Below the pieces are notes generated by a model. That model was not told the origin of the DNA. It searched no databases and worked only from the letters and a program-made list of their open reading frames with translations. A stretch of 64,000 bases of DNA, from assembly GCA_024500155.1 (NCBI GenBank), contig CM044876.1:13020001-13084000 (forward strand). The letters are read 5' to 3'. Both the position numbers and the translations under genes were made by a program. Source of the DNA: Chenopodium formosanum (Eukaryota > Streptophyta > Magnoliopsida > Caryophyllales > Amaranthaceae). This document shows positions 54,888 to 64,000 of this stretch, piece by piece. The stretch's first letter is position 1; each line of letters starts with the position of its first letter.

Positions 54888-55909
54888 GGAAAAATTGAAA
54901 TAAATAATCCCACATTTACTCAATCTGCTCAAAACGAGCCCACCTTTGTGTATTCTAAGAACAAGCCCACCTTTGCCCTCTATTTTCTCAAAACAAGCCC
55001 TTAACCTGTTTTTTTAAGTTAGTAACCGGTTTTAGAAGGTAACTGCCACATGTCACCTTCTAATTGGTCCAATTTAAATAAATAAGTGAAATTTTTTTTT
55101 AAAAAACTTTTCTCTCTCCTCTTCCTATCCCAACACTAACACTTCCGGCCATCCCCCCACTAGCTGCCGCCACTACCACTACCTCCTATCCCCGCTCCGC
55201 TTGTTGCCCCTGCCCTCCCCCCAACGACAACCACCTTCATTCACCTTGAAACACACCCGTAAAAACCTCTTTGCCCACCCCTATCACACTTCCTCGTCTC
55301 CCAAACTCACCCAAAAAACCCACCAACACTCCCCCTTAATTTTACCTCCACCACTTAAAGCCCCACCCAAAAAACACATGCAATTCAAGCATTAATCGCT
55401 AACTGCCACTGCTTGTGCGTCAGATTGGTGATGCAGGGGTTCGTAAATTGCTTGCAAGTGACTTGCGGCGCTGTTGGTGTTATTAGGTGCGATTATTATT
55501 GCGGCTGGCTTGCTGTGTTAACAAAGATGGTGTGTGCGGTTCGGTGGTGGTGTTGGGAGAGTGCATCAGGCGGGTTGTGGATGTGAAGGTGCTGTGATTA
55601 ATTAAGGTTGATGGTGTATAGTTGCTGCGAAGGTGGTGTGGTGGCTTTGGTTTTGGTAAGGAGTGGTGTGAGGAGTGAGGGATGGTAGTGTTGGTGGTGA
55701 CAGGGAATGCAGGTGGGAATAGGGTGGTGAAGTGGAGGAGAAAGATTTGTAAAAAAAATATATAAAAAATTAACCTGCTCAATAGGTCATAGGTAAAAAG
55801 GCTTGTTTTGAGAAAATAGATGGCAAAGGTGGGCTATTCCCAATATAAGCAAAGGTGGGCTCGTTTTGAGCAGATCGAACAAAGGTGGGATTATTCATTT
55901 CAGCTTTCC
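54888..55909. mobile_element. Long-TIR Mutator-like element, 1022 bp
   Basis: A perfect 9-bp duplication, TTATTTTAA, flanks it (54879-54887 and 55910-55918). The ends begin GGAAAAATTGAAATAAATAA and close with AGCTTTCC. The inverted arms are about 120 bp with repeated GCCCACCTTTG and CTCAAAACAAGCCC words. The interior (55110-55740) is much richer in C and G than its surroundings and is strand-biased: C-rich on the left, G-rich on the right. Open frames at 55201-55395 (+) and 55483-55782 (-) are Pro/Thr/His-rich and look compositional. There is no transposase; captured host sequence is possible. Confidence 0.85.
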
Positions 55910-55918
55910 TTATTTTAA

Positions 55919-56650
55919 TTCATCTCAACTTTCGATTAATTTTGAATTATCTCAACTTGAGGGGGGGGGGGGGGGGGGAGGGGCGCTTTTTTACTATCAG
56001 GTCATGACCGGTCAACAAAAGTCAATGACCTATTGTAATTGGTGACTTGACACACACGTGTCAAGACGATTTGATCTAAAACTAAATAAATAATTGAAAA
56101 AAACGAAAACCCCGCCCAGCCCCTCCCTTCCCTTCATTGGACCACCCTAACCCCCATGCTGACCGTCCAGCCTAGTCCTTTCCCTCACCAGCCCTCCCCC
56201 CACCCTGAGCGCCAATCTCAATCCCCTCCCCCCCCCCCCCCATTGGCACCATCCCTTGTGTCAGACGCAACCACCCCGTTCTCCATCCCCCACTCACAAA
56301 AACCACCAAACACCCCTCCCTAGCCCACCATGCCACTAAGATTTTCAATGTCGTTTCTTATCAACCGAAAATAGTAATTTAAATCAATTGCAATAAGTAA
56401 CGTCATAAACTCAAAATTAGGCTAATTTGCAGAAAAAATGACCAGAGGTAGTAATCTTACAAATTAAACACTTTAAGATAGTATTAGTAATATGAGTAGA
56501 CAAAATTTCCTTTACTTATTAAAAAAAAAATCTAATTAGAATCCATCCAAGTGATCTTATCGGTCTGGTCCGATTAGGTTAAAGAAAAACTGATCCAATC
56601 TCCGATTCTTGATTTATTTTTAAATTTCTAGTGTTTGGTCAAATCTGATC
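55919..56650. other. Intergenic with G- and C-runs
   Basis: A G-run of about 19 at 55961-55979 and a C-run of about 15 at 56228-56242 bracket a C-rich stretch. The arrangement could form a foldback. No gene or clear transposon ends were found. Confidence 0.45.
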
Positions 56651-56652
56651 TA

Positions 56653-57214
56653 GGATGGCAATGACTCAGCTCGGATCCAGATCCGACGGGTCCAACAGAT
56701 ACGAGTCCGGGTCCAAAACGAGTCCAGTATGTTTTGCCTAATAATTTGCAATAAATGTATGTAAGGGTCAAATAAAAAAAATGTATTTCAAACTTCCGTC
56801 GGGGGTAAGATCAGTCTAAATCAAAGTTATACAACTAATGCAAAATTACAAAGCAACCAACTTATACACTTCTCTTTTGAAAAAAAAAACAATAAAATAC
56901 AAATGAGCTAGCAATAAAACAATGATGATGTATTCGATATGCATTTTCAAAATCTATCTCTTGAAAAGGCTAATCTTCATAACTAGTTCACTACTAACGT
57001 CATCAACATTTTTTTTTATATAAAAACATCAACATTTTTTTTAACAAGCAATTATACTGTACTTTTTTTATAGAAAAATTATAAAATTAGTAAACAGATC
57101 TGAATCCGGGTCTAACCCAAATCCGGATCCGTCAAGGCCAAAATTTGAAGACCCATATTTGTGAAAAACGAATCTGGATACACGGATCGGGTGAGTCCAG
57201 ATCCACTGCCATCC
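56653..57214. mobile_element. hAT-like MITE candidate, GGATGGCA ends
   Basis: GGATGGCAATGACTCAGCTC and its inverted partner GGGTGAGTC...CACTGCCATCC form the ends. Both arms repeat GGATCC/CCGGGTCC words. A clear target duplication was not found. Confidence 0.5.
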
Positions 57215-57566
57215 CTCTAGTCTTGACTAGTGAAGCCTATTCACACGTAAATACGTAATGCGATGTGGGTTTTTTTTTTTTTTTTTTTTTTTCTTTGTGA
57301 AAACACACGTACTGTAATGCAATTTGAATTTGAATGATTTAAATTTTAAAATTTTCCATTTTAAATTTAATTTTTTTTTTTTTTTTCCAATTTTCAATTA
57401 GTTCCTTTTAGCAAGCTTTTCCACTCACGCGCGTCGCACTTCCAAAACAAAAACAATAACAAAAGCAAAGCCATTCATTATTTCATTTCCTTCATTCTAT
57501 AATCCTAAGTTTCGAATTTCCACATTTCCAATTCCAATTCCAATTCCAATTCATTCAGCAACGACA

Positions 57567-60007
57567 ATGGTACGCTCTTTTCTCTAATTTCTCCATATTT
57601 TTAAAATTATTATGTGTATTCTAGGGTTTTTGCCTTTTGCGAAATTGTGATACTTCGATTTCAATTTTTTGTTGTAATTGCGTTGCTATCATGCATTTTT
57701 GATCTTGCTATTTGAACAACTATATCCGATCTATTTGATTTTGTAATTGCTGATTATTGATATTCAAATTGTGAGTTTTTGTCAGATTTTTCGATTTTTT
57801 TTGGGTTATTTTGATGTAGGTTTTTTCTGGTAATCGATTACTTTTGCGATCTCTACTAATATATCTTTTATACTGAGTTGCAATTTTCTTGAGAAGAGAA
57901 ATCCATGTAAATTATGTAAGATAATCTTTAGTATTATTTGATTGAATTTGGATTTTTTTGGTATATAAAAAGACTGTGATATCATTCTGTAAGTCCAGCA
58001 TTTCAAATTTTCGATTACTTTGCTATTAGAAGTCTTCAAACCCTCGAGTACAATTTGTTCTTTTAAGAGATTTCGAATTTAACGAGCGTTTGAAGTTTCC
58101 GATTCTGACCAACAAATCAATCTGCTAGTCATTTGCTTATGTTAAGAGATTTAGCATTTCATTAAACTTATGTAGGGAAGTTGAAGAGTGGTAGGTCCTT
58201 AATCGCTATGACATTGTAACATTTATAAGGCAATGTCGCTACACGAGTTTATTTTGTGTTTATAACTGTGTACAATCAGTGGTGCTTATCGTTGTGCCAT
58301 GAATTATTATAGCTTGGACAGATGTAATGAAGATGATTTTGTTAAAAAAATGGAAGCTATAGTAATGTTAGTCTAGGAGTATATGTTGTCAAATGTCAAA
58401 TTGGGGGTGGAATTGCATCAAGGTTATGTGCGTAACATGACCATCAAGGCTTAACTCTATTTAGTTGATTGGATTTTTATTTGGCTTGACTATGAGCTAG
58501 AAATGAGTGTGGGGTTGTGGGATATCCTCCTTATATGGCTATTTTCCGTTTCATGATTTTTTATTTGTAATTGTATCTTGTAAATATAGTCTTGAGACTT
58601 TAGCTCTGCTAACAATAATTTTTTGTGTATGGCTTTCTTGTCATGTTACGATTGGATCCCGTTTACTTGTTTAATCTGGCATTTCAGCTTATGTTAAGCT
58701 TTTTAAATGACATATTGGATATTTTGGTGGCAGGATGGACATGATTCAGATGAACCTAAACAAAATACCACTGATATGGCTGCATTTGTAAGCTGTTTGA
58801 TATTTTTCTGATTCTTAATTTTAGTTCTTAGCACTTTAAAGTTTGATTTGCATGAATTACTTTTACTTGGATGTTTCATCCTTAAAGCAAATTTCTCTTT
58901 ATATTCTCCTTTCATGTGATTTTCATTTTCTATTTATTTTTTTATTTTAAAATCTCCCCTTAGGCATATTTTTACATCTGGATATCTCTGCAAAGACTAT
59001 TTATTTGTATAAAACTTCATGTCTAGCGCTTGCTGTTATATTATACTTCAAGGAAATTGCATCTTGATTAATCTCACTGTATTGAACTTGATTGATTGCA
59101 TGTTTCCTATTTTGTAAACAAAAACTTGTACTATACCAATTTTGCTACCAATTATGTTACTGACTATATATGTCTTCGTAACAATCGGGTCTTTGTGCTT
59201 TCTGATAGTATTTGCTCTGTTATACTTATGATTTTTATTTGTTTTTCAGGTACAAAATCTTCTTCAGCAAATGGTAATTGGTGCTTCATACCCCTTATAA
59301 TGTATGCTAATGCTGTTGTTGACATTAATTTTTCTTTTGCAGCAAACCAGGTTTCAAGCTATGTCTGAGGGCATTGTGACAAAAAATATCCTTTTTATTC
59401 ATCTCTTAAGTAGTAAATAATAGTGTTTGTTACATCTGTTGAAATGCAGGCAATATAAAAAGAATTATCCATTCCTGGGCACAAATTTTCTTCTATTTGG
59501 GCATTTCAGTTATAAGACTTATAACCCAACTTTTCTTTGCACTTGCATTATGCTCTGTACAACTGATGAGGCAGTGTTGGGTGCATTTACTGAGACTTAG
59601 GCTATGAAATGTTTTCATTTCCTTTCTCTGTGTGCTTTTGTTTTGGTTCATCTAAATTTACGTAACTGTGCTTACCAACTGAATGTTGTTTTGCAAGACC
59701 ATCATTAAATGCTTACCTTAGTTGCTAGATTGTTTATTTGGCTATTGTTTTTATCTGAGGACGGAGTTTCAGAATTTCCGTCTATCTATGACATGGTTTA
59801 GATTACTGCACCATAATCTTCCAGACTATTTATTTCTTAACCACAATTGCACTAGATGAAATGGGTAATCGTATCGATGAACTAGAGCAGAGCATTAAGG
59901 ATCTGAAAGAAGAAATGGGGCCAGATGAGTCTCCCTCTCCAGTGCCAGCATCAAAATCTAAGCCTGATGATTCCAAGCCAGAGGATCCTCCTATTACCAC
60001 CGAATGA
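57567..60007 (+). CDS. HSBP: Heat shock factor-binding protein (HSBP)
   Basis: A small coiled-coil protein that binds the trimerisation region of heat-shock transcription factors and attenuates the heat response. Coding exons are 57567-57569 (ATG only), 58734-58787, 59250-59273, 59343-59385 and 59853-60007, giving 279 nt and 92 residues. The product starts MDGHDSDEPKQNTTDMAAF, continues through VQNLLQQMQTRFQAMSEGIV and TKIDEMGNRIDELEQSIKDL, and ends in a Pro/Ser/Asp-rich tail. The heptad pattern spans about residues 19-63. Length and core agree with plant HSBPs. Introns 1-3 are GT-AG and intron 4 is AT-AC (separate entry). The first exon contributes only the start codon. All phases agree. Confidence 0.95.
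59386..59852 (+). other. AT-AC U12-type intron (HSBP intron 4)
   Basis: The intron begins ATATCCTTTT and ends TTGCAC. Removing it joins GTG ACA AAA A with TA GAT GAA ATG and gives VTKIDEM, the conserved HSBP core. TTTCTTAAC at 59833-59841 differs at one position from the U12 branch consensus TTCCTTAAC, and its branch A (59840) is 12 nt from the intron end. No GT-AG pair restores the frame. The intron is 467 nt, phase 1. Confidence 0.93.
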
Positions 60008-62027
60008 AGTCCATCAAGGATTCAAGGTGCCTACTTTCCATTGGTTATTTTTGGGCTCTTTCTATGTTGATATTAACATTTCCCAAGAAATTTGTTCTTG
60101 TATCAACGCTATGAAGTTTGAACCATGTGTGTGTCACTGGAGATTTGCTGTGTGTAGCTTAGTTGCCTGATTAGCAGCTACCAAATTTCTTGACTTAATG
60201 TGTGAAGAGGTGGATAGTTAATGATCTTTTGTATCGTGAGTATGCAGCCCTTGATATCTATCCTTGATATATGAAGTAAATGTTTCGGCTACTAGCAACA
60301 TCTTGTGCTTTCATTGTCTTCTATTCCTCAGTTTTGGCCTTGCCAACTCTTTGTTGTTACCTGTCAACCATTTTGTGATGCTTATGAGTCAAATTCGATT
60401 GCTGCTGTCTGCAAGGCTTTGCAAGTCGCCAAGTCGGTAGGAGAATAAAACATGGACTTAGATTTGCATTTGGTTTTCAGGAATTCGACTATGAAGTGTG
60501 ATAGTTCCCTCAAACTGCTGTTTCCACTAACTGTTGATAAAAAAAAGTTAGATGCTGAAACTTCCGGCTTACGAGTTGTCTCTCATATGAATTATGAAAT
60601 TGAATGTGACTTTTCTTACGAGTAATAATTAAAGATAAAGATTGTATAAATTAGAAATATAAACGTCTTTGAGACTTTTTCGGAAGGTAATTTTTTTTTT
60701 GCTCTCCCTCCGCTTATTGCTTAGAAAATTGTACATGTACATTATGGCTACAAACAGAGTCAAGTTAGGTATAAGCTTGCTTGAGCTGAGTTGGATGAAA
60801 AATATTGGCGTTTAAGCTCGAACGAGCTTTTAATTTTTCTTGTTCGAGGTTGTTTCACTGGGTAAATTATTTGCCCGACTCGGTTTGAGCTTGCTTGTCT
60901 GTAATTCTAGCTCCAGCTCAAGCTTCAGTTTAGTAAAATTGCTTTGGTAAAATGCTAATTCTATTTAATCCCTTGAAAACATACTGAGATAATAAGTTCA
61001 TAGGTAGTAATAATTAAGATGAAATGTATTATCTTTGATAATCAACATGCGAGGCAACAACGAATTGTGAAAATGGAGAACATTTGTTTAAAGTTTCTTT
61101 CTGTATTATACTGTAGAACTTAGAGACTGATTGAATACCTATTTCTTAGGAGTAATTTTAGTGGCCTTAGCAAGATTTGATCGACTATTGCGATCTTTTT
61201 ATTTTGAGGAAAATTAACCATTTACTAGTATATAATTTCATCAAAATATGAGTTTTTTTAGTTATAAACGAGTGATCAAAAAAATTAAGTGATAAGCCAG
61301 ATGTTTGCAAATGCTTCAAGTAAAGTTTGTTTAGTAAACAAGCGTAAATTTTTGCCAAGTTTGTTTTATTGCTTGATGAAAGAGTTTTGACCACGCTCAT
61401 AAGTTGTTCACAAATGTATTGGCTCATTTGCACCCCAAATTTAAAAGGATTTGTGTTTCGCTCTTTCATGAATCTAAATTCCAATTCTTTTTGCAATCTC
61501 TCCATATGTTTTTTGCTTTAATGGAGTGAGTTGATAAAAAGGTTAAACATTTAAACGATGAACTGTTAGTAGATTATACATACTATAAAATGTGCATTCA
61601 TGGTTTTTTTTTTGGTTGTTTTACAAGCTAATTATTGTAGAAAAATATTAGAGTACTCTGTATTTGTAAACTGCAAATCAAACATCAAAAGATTTTTTAA
61701 CCTCTTATTTTTTGTATTTATATATCAACACTACCAAACAATTGAAAAAGAATCGAACCATATTTACCAACATTAATTGTGACAAAATAATATAAGGTTG
61801 TATAGTTTGTCACAAATTAACTAGACATTTAAATAAAAGAAAAAAAAAAAGCTTTCAACTGTATCAAATAACGAAACACAAGGGTAATACATTATGTTGC
61901 AACAAAAATGACACACTTTCTTAATAATTTGCGTTATTAATACACATTAATACAAACAATAAATCCATCATACATAAGATGGACTGCCAAAGAATTTACG
62001 AAGTTGCAAAAATAATGAGAGAAATGA
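60008..62027. other. Intergenic after HSBP
   Basis: Probable HSBP 3' UTR to about 60350, then non-coding DNA. An isolated Stowaway-like end (CTCCCTCCGCTTATTG) is near 60702. An open frame at 61185-61505 (-) is of uncertain status and listed among rejected items. Confidence 0.5.
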
Positions 62028-62321
62028 CTAAGAACGTTGGCACCTAGTAATTTCTTGGCAATTACGTTCATAAGGATTAGCAGTTTCAGTTTCATTGAAA
62101 GCACAGTTGTAGTAACTCAGGCCAGCCTTCGAGCAGGGAACACGATTACGATCCAGGACTAAGTAGGATATGAAGGTTATTTCGATATCCAGTAGTGAAC
62201 GTCGACTGACCTCTGAACTCATCGCGTACTCGTTGCTGTCTTCGAAAGAAGTCGATATTGTAAGGAGAAGAGAGAAAACTAGGAGAAGGGCAAGAGAAGA
62301 GGTTGCTGTTTTCATGCCCAT
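62028..62321 (-). CDS. RALF: RALF (rapid alkalinization factor) peptide precursor
   Basis: A 97-residue intronless precursor of a secreted cysteine-rich peptide hormone that is perceived by FERONIA-type receptor kinases and causes extracellular alkalinisation and growth arrest. Residues 1-25 are a signal peptide. RRSL at 40-43 fits the RRxL site cut by subtilase S1P. The mature part carries FISY (50-53, for the usual YISY), RNRVPCSKAGLSYYNC and ANPYERNCQEITRC, with four cysteines at 63, 73, 88 and 94 in family spacing. Mature length is about 54 residues. A second methionine at position 3 is an equally possible start. The Tyr-to-Phe change in YISY may affect receptor binding. The gene stands alone. 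Confidence 0.93.
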   Translation of the reverse strand: MGMKTATSSLALLLVFSLLLTISTSFEDSNEYAMSSEVSRRSLLDIEITFISYLVLDRNRVPCSKAGLSYYNCAFNETETANPYERNCQEITRCQRS

Positions 62322-63678
62322 GTTTTACTTTTTTGTGATATTTCTTCTGTGTTTTTGGTTATGCTGTTTTTTGGGGTTTGTATTCTGTTTTATGTTGAGA
62401 CTTTTGTATTTGTAGAATTGGTGGAGACAGCTGAGTTGGGATGTTCTTTGAATTGATAAACTAACATAGTAGGTACCACGAAGGTTGTACTAATATGATG
62501 TTCATTGTATACTCTTTTTTTAAAATAGAAGTCTCATTCACTGTTTATACGCGTATTTAGGAAGATGAAATGTGATATGACTTTGGTTTATTAAAGGTGA
62601 ATATAAAAAACAAGGTAATGGGATTTTAGTTTAATAAAAGTGAAAATAAAAATGACAGTGAAATTTGTCGAATTAAAATTGTAACGTAAATATAAAGGTG
62701 AACTGAAACTTTTATTTAGAAACCATTAAGTTTTTGGTGAAATGAGACTTTTATTTGAAAACGGGAGAATACTTTAATTTTTTGGTTTGTTTGGAGATGC
62801 CAAAAAATAAAATAAAAATTTAGGTTAGTTTGAATTCTTCAATCAACATAGTTGAGGGCACGAAGCTGGACGGTATTAGCATAATTAATTGTTAATTAGT
62901 ACACAACAACTTGAATTCTGACTTAAACTAACAATGTTGAGGGCACGTAAGTTGAGGAATGTCTCATTGATGATTTTGCTTACATTATGACCAAATTTGT
63001 ATAGCTTTTTAATAGTCATTGATTCTTATTAACACTAAGCTGATAAATCTCCTAATCCAAATAGTTTTGACTTTATTTTTTCAATTGTAGAAAAATTTGA
63101 TTTATATTACTGGCAAAAGATTCATAATCAAAGCCCTTTTTAATCCATAACCATTATGTAAGGCCTAGATTGATAACACAACTCAGTTTCACCAAAAGTG
63201 TAAATAACTTTTCAATAAATTACCGAGTCAAAATTGAATGTGTGTTACAACTAAAACTATTTTTTGGCTTATACAATCATGCACATGATACAATCTATTT
63301 TACAATAGAAATTGCCCTTTTCTCTTACATTAGACTTACATAAAAGCGTATGATCTTGATAATGTTTTATGTAGTGTCTTATTAAATTTTATTGTTCATC
63401 CAACTTGGGTTGACCGAATGTTCCATATATTATTAGTTTATTACTCCTTGTAAAAGTTGGTACCCTATTCTCCACCTCTTTTGCACAATAATAGTGACAA
63501 TTTTATCCACCGTTTGCAATTAGACGAATAATGCACAATGATAATTGTTGTTGTTGCCTTAAGTACTTTTTCTTGTTGCGTTATCTATTATACTCTAAAT
63601 TATTAGCCATTTTACAATTATGATATGACGCCTAAAGATTTTTTAGGTAGATAGATTGATTGTTTCCTGTTTTATACG
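62322..63678. other. RALF upstream region and intergenic
   Basis: No TATA box was clear. GTTGAGGGCAC occurs twice (about 62851 and 62937) in otherwise AT-rich DNA. No gene seen. Confidence 0.45.
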
Positions 63679-63735
63679 AAGTATAACTATTTTTTTTTTT
63701 TTTTTTTTTTTTTGACAACGAAAAGTATAACTATT
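63679..63735 (-). mobile_element. Poly(T) micro-insertion with 13-bp duplication
   Basis: AAGTATAACTATT occurs at 63679-63691 and 63723-63735. Between them are about 22 T followed by GACAACGAA. On the minus strand this is TTCGTTGTC plus a poly(A) tail, like the other tail-only insertions. Confidence 0.75.
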
Positions 63736-64000
63736 AATAATTTCAAACCTCACCTTTTTTTTTTAAAAAAAAAAAAAAAATTAGTTATTTTCATTAAGAA
63801 AGTGTGAAGCGATCAAAATTTAGACAGAATTTGATCCCGTATCTTTAAATTTACCCTCAAGATTTAAACTGAATAAGCTTGTTAACACACCTGCATCATC
63901 AAAGATCAACTTTGAAACAGAATGATTCAGAGTAAACAAAAGTTATGTTATGACTTCCATTTAAGCGCCTATTTGGCTGATAAACAGCAAGAGCTTTTTG
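63736..64000. other. End of window, no gene
   Basis: A T-run passes into an A-run at 63753-63780. Nothing else recognised. Confidence 0.5.

Noticed and set aside
55201..55782. Pro/Thr/His-rich open frames inside the MULE
   Set aside because: Strand-biased composition explains them. They might be captured exon pieces but lack any motif.
57233..57325. Poly(T) run flanked by similar CACACGTA...TAATGC words
   Set aside because: The words differ by several bases and indels and do not abut the T-run, so I could not claim a target duplication.
61185..61505. Open frame of 106 codons on the minus strand with helical-looking sequence
   Set aside because: No recognised family, no promoter signal and AT-rich surroundings. 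It might be an old gene fragment, but I could not support it.
1..64000. CRISPR array, operon or bacterial-type system
   Set aside because: The direct repeats here are tandem duplications, microsatellites or target-site duplications, and the genes are spliced plant genes.

Overview
This is AT-rich, intron-containing plant nuclear DNA. The evidence is spliced genes for plant cell-wall and signalling proteins, plant-type TSPO and RALF genes, many Stowaway and Harbinger-like MITEs, Mutator-like elements, and L1-type LINE, SINE and Ty3/gypsy remnants. A hevein-like peptide precursor (signal peptide, one six-cysteine domain, acidic/basic tail) with the cysteine spacing of the Amaranthus/Stellaria peptides suggests a Caryophyllales eudicot, perhaps Amaranthaceae. 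The species call is inference.

Layout. 1-3921: 3' part of a dead L1-type LINE. 4-11 kb: AT-rich intergenic DNA with MITEs and an interspersed repeat holding a GC-rich block. 11.7-16.6 kb (+): UDP-glucuronate decarboxylase (UXS), seven coding exons. 17.5-22.9 kb: nested MITEs/MULEs and an RNase H-like retroelement remnant. 23.0-27.9 kb (+): AlkB-type 2OG-Fe(II) oxygenase in four exons, its introns full of Stowaway elements and a 5S-rRNA-containing retroposon. 29.5-30.1 kb (+): unknown 195-residue protein. 31.2-33.0 kb: nested MITEs and a MULE. 33.8-35.1 kb (+): GT34 glycosyltransferase. 36.8-37.4 kb (-): TSPO. 38.4-39.3 and 49.4-51.0 kb: two copies of a DUF569-like gene unit, one deleted and one frameshifted. 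40-49 kb: mobile-element graveyard with a gypsy gag remnant between AT microsatellites. 54.0-54.2 kb (-): hevein-like peptide gene with an in-frame amber codon. 54.9-55.9 kb: long-TIR MULE. 57.6-60.0 kb (+): heat-shock-factor-binding protein (HSBP), five coding exons. 62.0-62.3 kb (-): RALF peptide.

The genes do not form a pathway. UXS and the GT34 enzyme both belong to Golgi wall-polysaccharide synthesis, and TSPO, HSBP and RALF are stress/signalling genes, but they look like ordinary unlinked plant genes.

Most notable signals: (i) two AT-AC U12-type introns in one window (UXS intron 1, HSBP intron 4), both with the 5' site ATATCCTTTT and a U12-like branch site 12-13 nt from the AC end; (ii) a series of minute poly(A)/poly(T) insertions with target-site duplications, which look like extreme 5'-truncated LINE integrations, one with its empty site preserved in a paralogue; (iii) non-autonomous Mutator-like elements with 9-bp (or near) duplications, some inserted into other MITEs; (iv) a DUF569-like unit bounded by ~90-bp direct repeats; (v) a hevein-like peptide gene broken only by one stop codon. 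I found no convincing new multi-gene system. All comparisons were made by eye; no alignment or database search was run.
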